In this document: positions 46,678-56,252 of the stretch, in pieces
Position numbering within the stretch: the stretch's first letter is position 1
Layout of the letters: the number at the start of each line of letters is the position of its first letter
DNA from: Candidatus Desulfovibrio kirbyi
Lineage (GTDB): Bacteria > Desulfobacterota > Desulfovibrionia > Desulfovibrionales > Desulfovibrionaceae
Reading direction: 5' to 3'
Length of the DNA: 64,000 bases
Assembly: GCA_013374015.1 (NCBI GenBank)
Contig: BLLL01000004.1
Coordinates: 1-64,000, forward strand
Program-made: the position numbers and the translations under genes
Notes under the pieces: generated by a model
Database searches by the model: none
Told to the model about the DNA's origin: nothing
What the model saw: the letters and a program-made list of their open reading frames with translations, nothing else

Positions 46678-47370
46678 ATGAATCCGCAAAAGAATCAAGA
46701 ATCGTCACAACTGCTTCACGACCTGCAAACAGAAGTCAGCGCCGAAAGCGCGCCGCTTCTGCGTTTTATTCTGAACAACGCTTCGGTCATCGCAACTGCG
46801 GCAATTATTTTTTTGCTGGCGCTGGGCGGCACTGGAATCTGGCGCCGGCACGCAGCCCAAAAGAATGATGAGGCAACACAAGCTCTCACACGTATTATGC
46901 TGACCTACAAAGGCGCTGACCGTATAAAAGCCTTGCAGAACCTGTCGGCGCCGGACGCGATAAAATTTTCCGTGTATTTTGCGCTGGGACAGAGCGCTCT
47001 GGAAAATGGAGACTATGCCATTGCCGCCCGCGCCTATGCTGACGCCGCTGCCGCAGACAGGGAAGGCGTCCTTGGATTGACAGCGGCGCTGGGTGAGGCC
47101 GGTGCGCTACTGAAAGCGGAAAAATACTCGGACGCCCTGAATCTGCTGCAGGAACTGTATGCGAAAATAAAGCCGACAAGCCAAACGATCCAGCTTCGTC
47201 AAATGCTGGCTGAAGCCGCTGCAATGGCCGGAAAAACAGATTTGGCCGCGCAAACCTATCAGGCGCTGGCAAACGACCTGCCCGGCCTTGAGGGCGCGTA
47301 CTTTCGGACGCGCGCAACCGCTCTGGGGGAAAAACCCGCGCCCGACAGCGCCGGCAGCGAGGGCAAATAA
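46678..47370 (+). CDS. Membrane-anchored TPR protein (YfgM-like)
   Basis: A 230-residue protein with a cytoplasmic N-terminal stretch, one membrane helix (ASVIATAAIIFLLALGGTGI, about 39-58) and a soluble part with TPR-like repeats: YFALGQSALENGDYAIAARA and ALLKAEKYSDALNLL. This architecture is that of YfgM/DUF2133-type periplasmic chaperone partners. The C-terminal tail is rich in Ala and Pro. ATG 46678 follows an exact-consensus promoter and a CAGGAG site. The iorA gene starts at or just beyond its stop. Confidence 0.8.
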   Translation: MNPQKNQESSQLLHDLQTEVSAESAPLLRFILNNASVIATAAIIFLLALGGTGIWRRHAAQKNDEATQALTRIMLTYKGADRIKALQNLSAPDAIKFSVYFALGQSALENGDYAIAARAYADAAAADREGVLGLTAALGEAGALLKAEKYSDALNLLQELYAKIKPTSQTIQLRQMLAEAAAMAGKTDLAAQTYQALANDLPGLEGAYFRTRATALGEKPAPDSAGSEGK

Positions 47371-47371
47371 G

Positions 47372-49219
47372 CTGGACAGCCCCTTGTTGCATGGCGCGCG
47401 TAACGAGCGCCACCTCCTGCTTGGCAATGAGGCTATTGTGCGCGGCGCCCTTGAGGCAGGCGTACACACGATTGCCTGCTATCCGGGTACGCCCTCCTCA
47501 GAAGTGCCCGACACGTTTTTGCGTCTTGGCGGAGAGGGACGGTATCGGCTGGAATATTCCGTCAATGAAAAAGTGGCCTTTGAAGTGGCCGCCGGCGCGG
47601 CGCTTGGCGGCGTTATGAGCCTTGTAACCATGAAGCATGTTGGGCTGAATGTGGCCGCCGATCCTCTGTTCACCTCGGCCTATATTGGCCTTCCCGGGGG
47701 CTTGGTGGCGCTCACGGCCGACGATCCGGGCTGTCACTCCAGCCAGAACGAGCAGGACAACCGCTGCTATGCGCGCTTTGCCTCTCTGCCCTGTTTTGAG
47801 CCGGCCTCCGCCCAGGAGGCAAAGGAGATGACCCGCGCGGCGTTTTTGCTTGCGCGCGATCTGCAACAGCCGGTCATGCTGCGCACGACAACGCGCGTCA
47901 ATCACCTGCGCGGGCCGGTGGTCTTTGACAATCTGCCGGAATCCCAAGCGGTCATATCGTTCACGCGCGATCCGGCGCGCTTTGTGCCCGTGCCCGCAGT
48001 GGCGCGCAACCGCCACCGCGCGCTGGTTGATTCCATGAACAGGGCACGCGATATCGCTGAAACCAGCTCTTTTCTCTTGGAACGCGCGCAGCCGAACAGC
48101 GGTGTGGGCATTATTGCAAGCGGCATCGCGCGCAACTATCTGGCTGACGCGCTGTGGGCCTGCTGCTGGACAGACTGCGTGCGCGTGCTGGAACTTGGCA
48201 TGACCTGGCCTTTGCCGGAACAGCGGATACGCGATTTCGCAAAAGGCTGCGACCGCGTGCTGGTGCTCGAAGAAGGCATGTCCCTGCTCGAACAGAATGT
48301 GCGCGCCATTGTGCAGCGGCACGCCCTGCGCGTTCTTGTGGAGGGCAAGAATGCGGAACTGACCGAGCAGGGAGAATATTCCACAGCGCTTGTGACACAG
48401 CGCCTTTCCGCATTTTTGAACCGTCCCTGTCCCACGCGGCCCGCGCGACCGGCACAATCCGCGAGTCTGCCGGGGCGTCCGCCCAACCTCTGTCCAGGCT
48501 GCTCGCACCGCGCCGTTTACTATGCCGTGCGTCAGGTGTTTGGCGACGAGGCCGCCTACTCAAGCGACATCGGCTGTTATACCTTGGGCTTGCTGCCCCC
48601 CTTGCGCATGGCGGACTTCCTGGTGTGTATGGGTTCGTCTGTCTCTGCCGGCTGTGGTTTTGCAAAAGCCTCAGGTGCGCCTGTCGTTGCCTTTATCGGC
48701 GACTCCACGTTTTTCCATTCCGGCATGACAGGCCTTGCCAACGCTGTTTTTAACAGGCACGACCTCCTCCTTGTCATACTGGACAACGGCACGACAGCCA
48801 TGACCGGACATCAGCCAAATCCCGGTATGGCCCAGTCCGTGCTGGGAAAAAATTCTGTCCATATTGATATTGAAGCCATTGTGCGCGCTTTGGGCGTTAC
48901 AGAGTGCGCAAAAGTCAGGGCGTTTGCTCTTAAAGCCGTGACAAGGGCGCTGGAAAAAATGAAGCCACTGCGCGGAGTGCGCGTGCTGATAGCGGAAGAA
49001 CCCTGCGTCCTTTACGCGCGCCGTCAACTGAAAAAACAGCGCGTAACCGTTGCGGAAGTCGTGCAACAGGGCGAGGAGGCGCAGCGCTGCCTCAAACAAC
49101 TGGCGTGTCCGGCCTTTTATCTAAACGGCGATCAACTTGCTGTGGACAGCACCCTGTGTTCCGGCTGCATGGTCTGCCTGCAAATCGCCCCCACAGTCTT
49201 CAAAAGCAGAAAATGCTGA
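47372..49219 (+). CDS. iorA: Indolepyruvate:ferredoxin oxidoreductase, alpha subunit
   Basis: The large, thiamine-diphosphate subunit. IorAB oxidatively decarboxylates aryl pyruvates from aromatic amino acids to acyl-CoA, reducing ferredoxin. Landmarks are LLLGNEAIVRGALEAG, CYPGTPSSEVPDTF, DDPGCHSSQNEQDNR, and the ThDP-binding CPGCSHRAVYY and FIGDSTFFHSGMTGL with DNGTTAMTGHQ. The C-terminal ferredoxin domain is reduced to CSGCMVCLQIAP with one more Cys at the very end. There is no ATG near the true N-terminus: candidates are CTG 47372 (GAGGG eight bases upstream) and TTG 47384 or 47387. Coordinates use the CTG start, which is uncertain. Confidence 0.88.
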   Translation: MDSPLLHGARNERHLLLGNEAIVRGALEAGVHTIACYPGTPSSEVPDTFLRLGGEGRYRLEYSVNEKVAFEVAAGAALGGVMSLVTMKHVGLNVAADPLFTSAYIGLPGGLVALTADDPGCHSSQNEQDNRCYARFASLPCFEPASAQEAKEMTRAAFLLARDLQQPVMLRTTTRVNHLRGPVVFDNLPESQAVISFTRDPARFVPVPAVARNRHRALVDSMNRARDIAETSSFLLERAQPNSGVGIIASGIARNYLADALWACCWTDCVRVLELGMTWPLPEQRIRDFAKGCDRVLVLEEGMSLLEQNVRAIVQRHALRVLVEGKNAELTEQGEYSTALVTQRLSAFLNRPCPTRPARPAQSASLPGRPPNLCPGCSHRAVYYAVRQVFGDEAAYSSDIGCYTLGLLPPLRMADFLVCMGSSVSAGCGFAKASGAPVVAFIGDSTFFHSGMTGLANAVFNRHDLLLVILDNGTTAMTGHQPNPGMAQSVLGKNSVHIDIEAIVRALGVTECAKVRAFALKAVTRALEKMKPLRGVRVLIAEEPCVLYARRQLKKQRVTVAEVVQQGEEAQRCLKQLACPAFYLNGDQLAVDSTLCSGCMVCLQIAPTVFKSRKC

Positions 49220-49827
49220 CGGTTACTCCTGTGAACGCAAAGCGACTGCGGATATATTTTACAGGCGTGGGCGGACAGGGGACTCTGACGGCCACCACAC
49301 TGCTTGCGAACGCCGCCGTGCTGACCAATATTGCCGTGGTTGCCGGAGAGGTTCATGGCATGGCCCAACGTGGTGGCGTTGTGGAATCCGTACTGCTTTT
49401 GGGCGGCTGGCGCTCCCCGAAACTGGATATTGGCGAAGCCGACATTCTGCTCGGCTTTGAACCGCTGGAAACACTGCGCGGCCTGCCCTACCTGCGGACC
49501 GGCGGCGCGGTTTTTTCAAGCGCTGACCGCCTGCCGCCGCTCAGTGTTTCTTTGGGGCAGGCAACGTACCCGGAGATGGCCTTTATTGAAGAACAGACAA
49601 ATCTGGTTGCGCGCCGTTCCTGGTTTTTGCCGTGCAGACGACTCGGCGCTGAGGCCGGCTCCGTTCAAAGCGGCAACACGGCGCTGCTGGGCGCGGCGTG
49701 CGCCTCCGGCCTGCTGCCTTTCGGAACGGACGCCCTGCAAGAGGCTATTACAAAATTTTTGCCCCCAAAAGCACAGGAAAGCAATTTCAGGGCGCTTACA
49801 CTGGGCATGGCTTTTCAGAAAAGTTGA
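49213..49827 (+). CDS. iorB: Indolepyruvate:ferredoxin oxidoreductase, beta subunit
   Basis: The 204-residue small (gamma-type) subunit of IorAB. It has IYFTGVGGQGTLTATTLLA, AGEVHGMAQRGGVVES and SADILLGFEPLE-like blocks (here EADILLGFEPLE), the recognised pyruvate-ferredoxin oxidoreductase gamma-domain features that bind CoA. ATG 49213 overlaps the iorA stop (ATGCTGA), so translation is coupled. The frame stays open upstream to 49105 inside iorA, but that extension is not part of the family. Confidence 0.92.
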   Translation: MLTVTPVNAKRLRIYFTGVGGQGTLTATTLLANAAVLTNIAVVAGEVHGMAQRGGVVESVLLLGGWRSPKLDIGEADILLGFEPLETLRGLPYLRTGGAVFSSADRLPPLSVSLGQATYPEMAFIEEQTNLVARRSWFLPCRRLGAEAGSVQSGNTALLGAACASGLLPFGTDALQEAITKFLPPKAQESNFRALTLGMAFQKS

Positions 49828-49967
49828 GTCCATAGTCTTTGCAGCTGTAGAGCTGTTTTCCTCAAATGATCGCTGCGAACGTGAAACTTTCTAACTAGAC
49901 AGTTTCTAGAATTTGATGTATTTCTCCAATTTCCTGATACCACACCGCAACACCCTAGGAGTTTTCC

Positions 49968-52112
49968 ATGTGTTTTTCAGCTATCACAAAACGGGACGGT
50001 CGTATCGCGGCCTTTGACCCTGCAAAGATCACCGCCGCCCTTTTGAAGGCAGGCAAAGCCACCGGCGAGTTTGAAACACGTGAAGCCAGAAGGCTGACCA
50101 TGCGGGTATTTTCTTTGGCAAGGGCGCTCCATCTTTCGGACATACCAGATGTGGAAAATATTCAGGATGTCGTAGAGCGGGTTCTGCTGGATTCTCCTTT
50201 CCGGGGCACGGCCAAAGCCTATATTTTGTATCGGGAACAGCGTGCCCAACTGCGCCGTATCAAAACCAAAGCCAATACGGATCTCATGGAAGGCTACCTC
50301 AACAAGATGGACTGGCGGGTACGCGAAAACAGCAATATGGGGTTTTCTTTGCAAGGTTTGAATAACTATATCGCTTCGGATATTACGTCAGAATACTGGC
50401 TGAATCGCATTTACACACCACCCATTCGGGATGCCCATACAGACGGTGATTTTCATTTGCATGATCTCAACCTTCTGTCCGTCTACTGCGTAGGATGGGA
50501 TTTGTCGGATTTGCTCCGTCAGGGCTTCAAAGGAGTTGCGGGTAATGTGGAAAGCGCTCCTCCCCGGCATTTCCGTTCCGCGTTAGGGCAACTCGTCAAT
50601 TTTTTCTATACGTTGCAAGGCGAAGCGGCGGGCGCGCAGGCGGTTTCCAGCTTTGATTCTTTGCTGGCTCCATTCATCCGATACGATCAATTGGAGTATA
50701 AGGAGGTTAAACAGGCTTTGCAGGAGTTTGTTTTCAATATCAACATTCCTACGCGGGTAGGTTTCCAGACTCCGTTCACCAATATCACCATGGATATGGA
50801 TGTTCCGGGCATACTGAAAAATGTTCCGGTGGTTATTGGCGGCGAGGATCAGAAAGAAGTCTATGGCGATTTTCAGACTGAAATGGATATGCTGAATCAG
50901 GCATTTGCTGAAGTTATGTTGGAGGGGGACAACAAAGGACGGGTTTTCACATTCCCAATTCCCACTTACAATATTACCAAAGAGTTTGATTGGGGAAGCA
51001 GCCGTTTTGAAACTGTATGGGAAATGACCGGACGCTACGGCATTCCCTATTTTTCCAATTTTGTAAACTCGGATATGTCCCCGGAAGATGCCCGTTCCAT
51101 GTGTTGTCGCTTGCGTCTTGACACCCGTGAATTGCGCAAGAGAGGCGGGGGTCTCTTCGGAGCAAATCCGTTAACCGGCTCCATCGGCGTTGTCACTATA
51201 AATTTGCCGCGTCTTGGCTATCTGGCGAAAAATGAGCGGGAATTTCTCGACCGGCTGGATGCTCTGATGGAGCTTGCCAAAGAGAGTCTTGTCATCAAGC
51301 GCAAAGAACTGGAGCGGTTCACGGACGGAGGTCTGTACCCGTATACCACATACTATTTGCGTGCGGTCAAGGCTCGCACGCAAACATACTGGTCCAATCA
51401 TTTTTCCACCATCGGCATTGTCGGCATGAATGAAGCGTGCGCGAATCTTCTGGGCAAAGGCATAGGAACGCCGGAAGGTCAAGCATTTTCCCTGCGTGCG
51501 CTTGTCCACATGCGTCACCGCTTGGAGCGGTTTCAAAAGGAAACGGGCAATTTTTTCAATCTGGAAGCTACGCCCGCCGAAGGCGCATCCTACCGCCTCG
51601 CCCTGCTGGACAGGAAAAAATTTCCGGAGATACTTTTTGCCAACGGAAAAGCCGGGCAACAAGTGCCCTATTACACGAATTCCACGCATCTGCCTGTGGA
51701 TTATTCCACGGATATATTTGACGTATTGGACTTGCAAGATGACCTGCAATGCAGCTATACCGGCGGAACGGTGTTGCACGGTTTTATTGGAGAAGAAATC
51801 ACCGATACGCGGACTGTCCGCAATATGGTGCGCACGATCACTGAAAATTATCATTTACCCTATTTTACGCTCACGCCGACATTCAGCATCTGTGCCGAGC
51901 ACGGCTATCTGAAAGGAGAGCAGAAAAGTTGCCCTGTCTGCCAGGAGGACACCGAAGTATATTCCAGGGTGGTGGGCTATCTGCGTCCTGTCGGACGCTG
52001 GAACGACGGCAAGCAGGCGGAATATGCCGCGCGGACTCCCTATACAGCGGAAATTTTCGCCGCACAGCTCGCAGCGGGGAGAGTAACGCAAGACGCCGGC
52101 GTGGCCGTGTAA
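49968..52112 (+). CDS. nrdD: Anaerobic ribonucleoside-triphosphate reductase
   Basis: Class III, glycyl-radical ribonucleotide reductase that makes deoxynucleotides without oxygen. Length 714 residues. The N-terminal ATP-cone regulatory domain begins CFSAITKRDGRIAAFDPAKI. The C-terminal part has the zinc site SICAEHGYLKGEQKSCPVC and the glycyl radical loop YSRVVGYLRPVGRW, with the radical Gly in RVVGY. ATG 49968 has CTAGGAGTTTTCC upstream. The activase gene nrdG follows after 30 bases. Confidence 0.96.
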   Translation: MCFSAITKRDGRIAAFDPAKITAALLKAGKATGEFETREARRLTMRVFSLARALHLSDIPDVENIQDVVERVLLDSPFRGTAKAYILYREQRAQLRRIKTKANTDLMEGYLNKMDWRVRENSNMGFSLQGLNNYIASDITSEYWLNRIYTPPIRDAHTDGDFHLHDLNLLSVYCVGWDLSDLLRQGFKGVAGNVESAPPRHFRSALGQLVNFFYTLQGEAAGAQAVSSFDSLLAPFIRYDQLEYKEVKQALQEFVFNINIPTRVGFQTPFTNITMDMDVPGILKNVPVVIGGEDQKEVYGDFQTEMDMLNQAFAEVMLEGDNKGRVFTFPIPTYNITKEFDWGSSRFETVWEMTGRYGIPYFSNFVNSDMSPEDARSMCCRLRLDTRELRKRGGGLFGANPLTGSIGVVTINLPRLGYLAKNEREFLDRLDALMELAKESLVIKRKELERFTDGGLYPYTTYYLRAVKARTQTYWSNHFSTIGIVGMNEACANLLGKGIGTPEGQAFSLRALVHMRHRLERFQKETGNFFNLEATPAEGASYRLALLDRKKFPEILFANGKAGQQVPYYTNSTHLPVDYSTDIFDVLDLQDDLQCSYTGGTVLHGFIGEEITDTRTVRNMVRTITENYHLPYFTLTPTFSICAEHGYLKGEQKSCPVCQEDTEVYSRVVGYLRPVGRWNDGKQAEYAARTPYTAEIFAAQLAAGRVTQDAGVAV

Positions 52113-52142
52113 GAACATCCGATAGCCGAACGGCAAAAATTT

Positions 52143-52832
52143 ATGTTGCTGGGAGCGCTGCAAAAAACCACCATGCTGGACTTTCCGGGCAAAGTCAGCG
52201 CCATTGTCTTTACACAGGGATGTAATTTTCTGTGTCCCTACTGCCACAACTCCGGTTTGGTCATGTGTGGGCAAGAAGCGCTTGCGCTTGCGGATGTTCT
52301 GGCTTTTTTAGCGCAGCGCAAACGATTTCTTGAAGGTGTGGTGATTACCGGAGGTGAACCCACTTTGCAAGACGATCTGCCGAGTTTTTGTTCTGTCCTC
52401 AAAAGTATTGGTTATGCGGTCAAACTGGACACCAACGGGAGCAAACCGGATGTTTTACGCCGCTTGCTGCAATTGGATCTGCTGGATTATGTCGCAATGG
52501 ATGTGAAAGCCGACCCCAGGCAATACCCCAAAAAAATTTTTCCAGGCAGCCTGGGAGAGTCTATTATTGAAAGCATGACCATACTGAGTGAATTTCAGGT
52601 GCCGCACGAATTTCGTATCCCCTGTGTCGCTCCTTTTGTGGATGCGGACAGTTTTCAGGGTATCCTTGAGGCTACACAGAGCAGGATCCCTCTTTTTTTG
52701 CAAACTGTGCGGCTGGAACGGGTTCTTGAACCGGATTTTTTTACAGAAACAGGGCGGGCTTTGGAGCGTGGAGAAATGGAAACACTCAAAAGACAGGCGG
52801 ATGCCTGTGGACGAACATGCACAATCCGGTAA
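52143..52832 (+). CDS. nrdG: Anaerobic ribonucleotide reductase activating protein (radical SAM)
   Basis: A 229-residue radical SAM activase that abstracts a hydrogen from the NrdD glycine. The cluster motif is GCNFLCPYCHN (CxxxCxxC); TTMLDFPGKVSAIVF precedes it and VVITGGEPTLQ follows (the GGE SAM-binding motif). This longer form (also called the pyruvate-formate-lyase-activating-like NrdG2) is common in anaerobes. The start ATG 52143 has no strong ribosome-binding site, suggesting coupling to nrdD. Confidence 0.92.
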   Translation: MLLGALQKTTMLDFPGKVSAIVFTQGCNFLCPYCHNSGLVMCGQEALALADVLAFLAQRKRFLEGVVITGGEPTLQDDLPSFCSVLKSIGYAVKLDTNGSKPDVLRRLLQLDLLDYVAMDVKADPRQYPKKIFPGSLGESIIESMTILSEFQVPHEFRIPCVAPFVDADSFQGILEATQSRIPLFLQTVRLERVLEPDFFTETGRALERGEMETLKRQADACGRTCTIR

Positions 52833-52991
52833 GGAGTGTGGCCATATTCTGCAAACGCTGACGCGCACAAAAGGAGCAATTGTCGGCTAAAAAGGGGCGG
52901 CCGTGCTTCTGGGGTGCCCCGATCCACACTGCTGCACCGTATGCGCAAACTGAGCATTGCCTGAAAAATGCTTTCAAGAAAGGAACCAGCC

Positions 52992-53426
52992 ATGCCAAAA
53001 GTTATCGCTGTTTGTACAAGCTCCAGCAAAGGCACACAAAAAAAGCCCGTTGATTCCGTCACGCTTGTCGAAAACTTCGGCATTGAAAACGACGCCCATG
53101 CGGGCGGTCATTGGCACAGGCAGGTAAGTCTGTTGTCCCACGAAAAGATAGAAGCCTTCAAGACGCGGGGGGCGCTGGTTTCCCACGGTTGTTTCGGGGA
53201 GAACATTATTGTGGAGGGCATCAATTTTGCCGAGCTGCCCGTGGGGAGGCGCCTTGCATGCGGCACGGCCCTGCTGGAAATTTCACAAATCGGCAAGGAA
53301 TGTCATTCCCACTGTCAGATTTACCACGCAATGGGCGAGTGCATCATGCCTACGCAGGGCGTATTCGCCAAAGTGCTTGCCGGCGGCCATGTCCGGGCCG
53401 GAGACAGCATGAGCCTGTGCGATTGA
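52992..53426 (+). CDS. MOSC-domain protein
   Basis: A 144-residue protein made of a single MOSC (molybdenum cofactor sulfurase C-terminal) domain. Landmarks are FGIENDAHAGGHWHRQVSLL, SHGCFGENIIVEG, LEISQIGKECHSHCQIY and GVFAKVLAGGHVRAGD; the Cys in the IGKECHSHC segment is the conserved sulfur carrier position. It likely acts in molybdenum or tungsten cofactor handling, for example for formate dehydrogenase. ATG 52992 has AAGGAACCAGC upstream. Convergent with the MFS gene. Confidence 0.88.
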   Translation: MPKVIAVCTSSSKGTQKKPVDSVTLVENFGIENDAHAGGHWHRQVSLLSHEKIEAFKTRGALVSHGCFGENIIVEGINFAELPVGRRLACGTALLEISQIGKECHSHCQIYHAMGECIMPTQGVFAKVLAGGHVRAGDSMSLCD

Positions 53427-53452
53427 AAAAGTGAACCTCTCAAAATACGCCA

Positions 53453-54625
53453 TCAATTCCGATTCCGTACTTTGTCGATCAGCATGCACAAGCCGCATAG
53501 CGTTATGGAAACGGCCGTGACCACAAACACCCCTCTGTAGCCGAAACCGGCATGAACCACCAGCCCCCCCAGCAGCGGCGCCAAGGTGCCGCTCGCGTCA
53601 AAGGCGCACATCATCGCATTGGAATTGACGGAGCGGGTGGCAGGCGTGGAGCGGTCATACACAAGCGCGGCCAGCATGGGATAGAGTAGCCCCAATCCTA
53701 CCCCGTAGGCCAGTGTGATTGGTATGAACGCCCATAGCGGCCCCCAGGCATAGCCCAGCATACACAAGGCAAGCCCCGCCGCGCAGACAAAAATGACGCG
53801 GTAATGCGGCAAAGCGTCCAGCCGCGAGTTGCCGAGCACCCTGACCAGAATAATCGTCACGGTGTACAGCGTAAAAAACCATTCGGGACGCGCGCCTGTG
53901 ACCGAACAAAGACCCTTCATGAAAAAAATCGCCAGAATCGTCATGATGCTGAACAGCAGGCTGCTCAGATACACATACATAAGGCCGGAATGCGTCATGG
54001 CGCGCCACAGCCCGGACAGATCGGGAACCATTTCAGATGTTTTGAGCCTTGGCGCGAGCGGAATCATCATAAGCAGCGAAATTATGCCCAGCACGGCGGT
54101 CGAGGCAAAAAGATACGGCTCCCCGCCGAACAGCGGTAGCAAGATATGCTCCGCAGCAGCGGGAATAATCGAATACGGCAAAAGAATCGTCAATGAAAAC
54201 AGAGCAAAACCCCGCGCGCTCTGCCCCGGGGGTATGCAGCTCACAAGCACGGAAACCACACAACTGGACTGCACGGCAACCGCCATGCCCTGCACAACGC
54301 GCAGCAACAGCACAATTTCCGCTAAATACGCGCCGCGAACAAAAGGGTACGCCAGCATAACGCCGATAAGGATAAGCGTTGAACACGCCAGCGTTGCAAG
54401 CCTGCCCCCTCTGAGCAGCAAAAGACTTAGCGGAACTCTGCCCAGCAGCACCATCAAAAACATGGCGGAAATCAGCACGCCACGCCAGTTTGGACTGACG
54501 CCCACTCCCTCCAGCCACTGCTCAAAACAGTAAAATACGGCAATGTGGCTGTTGCTGCACACAGCCAGACAGGAAAGCAGTATAAAGTCCCGGCTCAAAA
54601 GCCCCGGTCGGGAATCAGAAGACAT
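53453..54625 (-). CDS. Major facilitator superfamily transporter
   Basis: A 390-residue protein with twelve membrane segments. The loop between helices 2 and 3 has LLGRVPLSLLLLRGGR, the degenerate MFS signature region, and SARGFALFSLTILLPYSIIP marks the centre of the N-terminal half. The C-terminal half carries GVGLGLLYPMLAALVYDRS. The specificity is unknown. ATG 54625 was chosen; an in-frame upstream start at 54715 would add 30 residues that lie in the promoter gap. Alone on the minus strand. Confidence 0.85.
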   Translation of the reverse strand: MSSDSRPGLLSRDFILLSCLAVCSNSHIAVFYCFEQWLEGVGVSPNWRGVLISAMFLMVLLGRVPLSLLLLRGGRLATLACSTLILIGVMLAYPFVRGAYLAEIVLLLRVVQGMAVAVQSSCVVSVLVSCIPPGQSARGFALFSLTILLPYSIIPAAAEHILLPLFGGEPYLFASTAVLGIISLLMMIPLAPRLKTSEMVPDLSGLWRAMTHSGLMYVYLSSLLFSIMTILAIFFMKGLCSVTGARPEWFFTLYTVTIILVRVLGNSRLDALPHYRVIFVCAAGLALCMLGYAWGPLWAFIPITLAYGVGLGLLYPMLAALVYDRSTPATRSVNSNAMMCAFDASGTLAPLLGGLVVHAGFGYRGVFVVTAVSITLCGLCMLIDKVRNRN

Positions 54626-54740
54626 AAGCCCGCCACATAAAAAATATAAAACAGACAGCGGGGGATCCGCCGACTGAACCGGAATCAATCTACCGAAATA
54701 ATTATGATATGACAACTATAAATTAATTTTATACTATTCC

Positions 54741-54769
54741 TTGACGAAAATCAAAAATACGGCTAAAGA
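54741..54769 (+). promoter_or_regulatory. Possible promoter upstream of the TauE/SafE locus
   Basis: TTGACG at 54741-54746, a 17-base spacer, and TAAAGA at 54764-54769, in a strongly AT-rich gap about 95 bases before the gene. The -10 is only a moderate match. Confidence 0.35.
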
Positions 54770-54860
54770 TACGCTTGAAGGATGAATGGACTATTGTACA
54801 AGCAATTATGGCTGTATGCCGTAATATAACATAAACACCTGTAACAGAGGAGGGAATCCC

Positions 54861-55166
54861 ATGCAAAAAATGAGCAGGCTTTGGATGTGGATTACGTGCA
54901 GTGCGCTGACGCTGACCGTATTCATGCCCACTGTAGCCATGGCGGCCGCCAAAAGAGCTGACGTGGTCATAGTGGCCGACACACGTTTTCTTGGAGACGG
55001 TCTGTTGTACTGGTGGGCTGAGATGTACAATGAAAGTCATCTCGCGTTTGCCATCATGACCATGTTGATTATTCCAGTTCTCGGCTGCATTCTCGGTTTT
55101 ACGGCGGACTTTTTCATGAACATGATCGGCATTGATCTCAAAAAACGCGAACTCGCGGAACACTAA
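54861..55166 (+). CDS. Small membrane protein paired with TauE/SafE permease
   Basis: A 101-residue protein with a signal-like first helix (WMWITCSALTLTVFMPTVAM), a short periplasmic part (LGDGLLYWWAEMYNESHLAF) and a second membrane helix (AIMTMLIIPVLGCILGFTAD). It ends in a charged tail. Start ATG 54861 has GAGGAGGGAATCCC upstream, a very strong site. It lies 17 bases before the permease. The pair (small membrane protein plus TauE/SafE permease) recurs in Desulfovibrio as putative sulfate or sulfonate permeases; that link is from memory and not from this sequence. Confidence 0.75.
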   Translation: MQKMSRLWMWITCSALTLTVFMPTVAMAAAKRADVVIVADTRFLGDGLLYWWAEMYNESHLAFAIMTMLIIPVLGCILGFTADFFMNMIGIDLKKRELAEH

Positions 55167-55183
55167 CCCGGTGGAGGCAGCTT

Positions 55184-56242
55184 ATGGAATGGCTTTATAT
55201 GATAATGCCTATTTCCGGCGTCAATCTTTTTTGGCCCGGCCTGATTATTCTTGGTCTGGGCGTCGGAATTATCGGCGGTTTTTTTGGTCTTGGCGGCGCG
55301 TGGATGGTAACGCCCGGCCTGAACATTCTGGGATTCCCCATGGCGTTTGCCATCGGCACGGACGTGGCGCAAATGGCCGGCAAATCGCTGATTTCCACCA
55401 TGCGGCACGCCAAATTCGGCAATGTTGACTATTACCTCGGCATAACCATGCTTATCGGAACTATTGTGGGCGTTGAGATCGGCGCGCAGATGGTCATGTG
55501 GCTGGAGCGCATCGGATCGGTCGATAAAGTTGTGCGCTGGCTCTACGTTGTGCTGCTTCTGCTGATTGCCTGGCTGGTCTTTGCCGACGTTGCAAAACGC
55601 AAGGCCAAGGAGCGCGAAGCCAAGAAGAAAAATCAGACCCTTGGAAAAGACGCGACGGGCTTTGACTGGGGCAAAAAACTCCAGGCTATCAATATCCCGC
55701 CGATGATACACTACAAGCAGGCAGACGTCCGCTGTTCCTTCTGGTTGCCTATCATAGTCAGCCTGTTCACAGGCTGGCTGGCCGGCATTCTCGGGATCGG
55801 CGGCGGGCTTATCCGTATGCCCGCGCTGGTGTACCTGATCGGCTGCCAGACGCATATCGCCGTTGGCACCGACCTTTTTGAGGTGGCGATTTCCGGCCTT
55901 TACGGCGCGGCATCCTACACTTACAAAGGCCGTACGGAACTCATCGCGGCCATCATCATGCTCTGCGGCGCGGGTGTCGGCGCACAGATCGGCGTTGTGG
56001 CCACAAAATACGTCAAAGGCTACGGCATTCGCATCGTCTTTGGTCTGGCCGTTCTCGGCTGCTTGGTGAGCGTTGTGCTCAAGTTGCTTCAGGCCGAGTT
56101 GCCAGCCTACTCAACTCTTCTCGGCGCGCTGGCGACAGTGGATGTGCTGAGCTTTGTGAGCCTTATTTCCATATATATCACAGTCCGCATGGTCCAAGGG
56201 GCCAAGGCGGAACTGGCAGCAAAAAAAGCCGCGGGCAACTAG
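55184..56242 (+). CDS. TauE/SafE-family anion permease
   Basis: A 352-residue membrane protein with about eight to nine helices and the TauE/SafE repeated motif: GFFGLGGAWMVTPGLNILG in the first half and GWLAGILGIGGGLIRMPALV in the second, each with the conserved glycines. A large charged loop (KRKAKEREAKKKNQ) separates the halves. Family members export or import sulfite, sulfonates or other anions; in a sulfate reducer sulfate or sulfite are natural candidates, which is inference. The ATG 55184 is preceded by GGTGGAGGCAGCTT. Confidence 0.85.
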   Translation: MEWLYMIMPISGVNLFWPGLIILGLGVGIIGGFFGLGGAWMVTPGLNILGFPMAFAIGTDVAQMAGKSLISTMRHAKFGNVDYYLGITMLIGTIVGVEIGAQMVMWLERIGSVDKVVRWLYVVLLLLIAWLVFADVAKRKAKEREAKKKNQTLGKDATGFDWGKKLQAINIPPMIHYKQADVRCSFWLPIIVSLFTGWLAGILGIGGGLIRMPALVYLIGCQTHIAVGTDLFEVAISGLYGAASYTYKGRTELIAAIIMLCGAGVGAQIGVVATKYVKGYGIRIVFGLAVLGCLVSVVLKLLQAELPAYSTLLGALATVDVLSFVSLISIYITVRMVQGAKAELAAKKAAGN

Positions 56243-56252
56243 GAGATATGCC

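Noticed and set aside
49880..49925. TTCTAGAA-containing dyad upstream of nrdD, considered as an NrdR box
   Set aside because: It does not match the paired NrdR consensus and only one copy is present.
52880..52925. GC-rich dyad with flanking A run after nrdG
   Set aside because: The stem is only about five pairs and the T run would serve the minus strand, where no gene ends.
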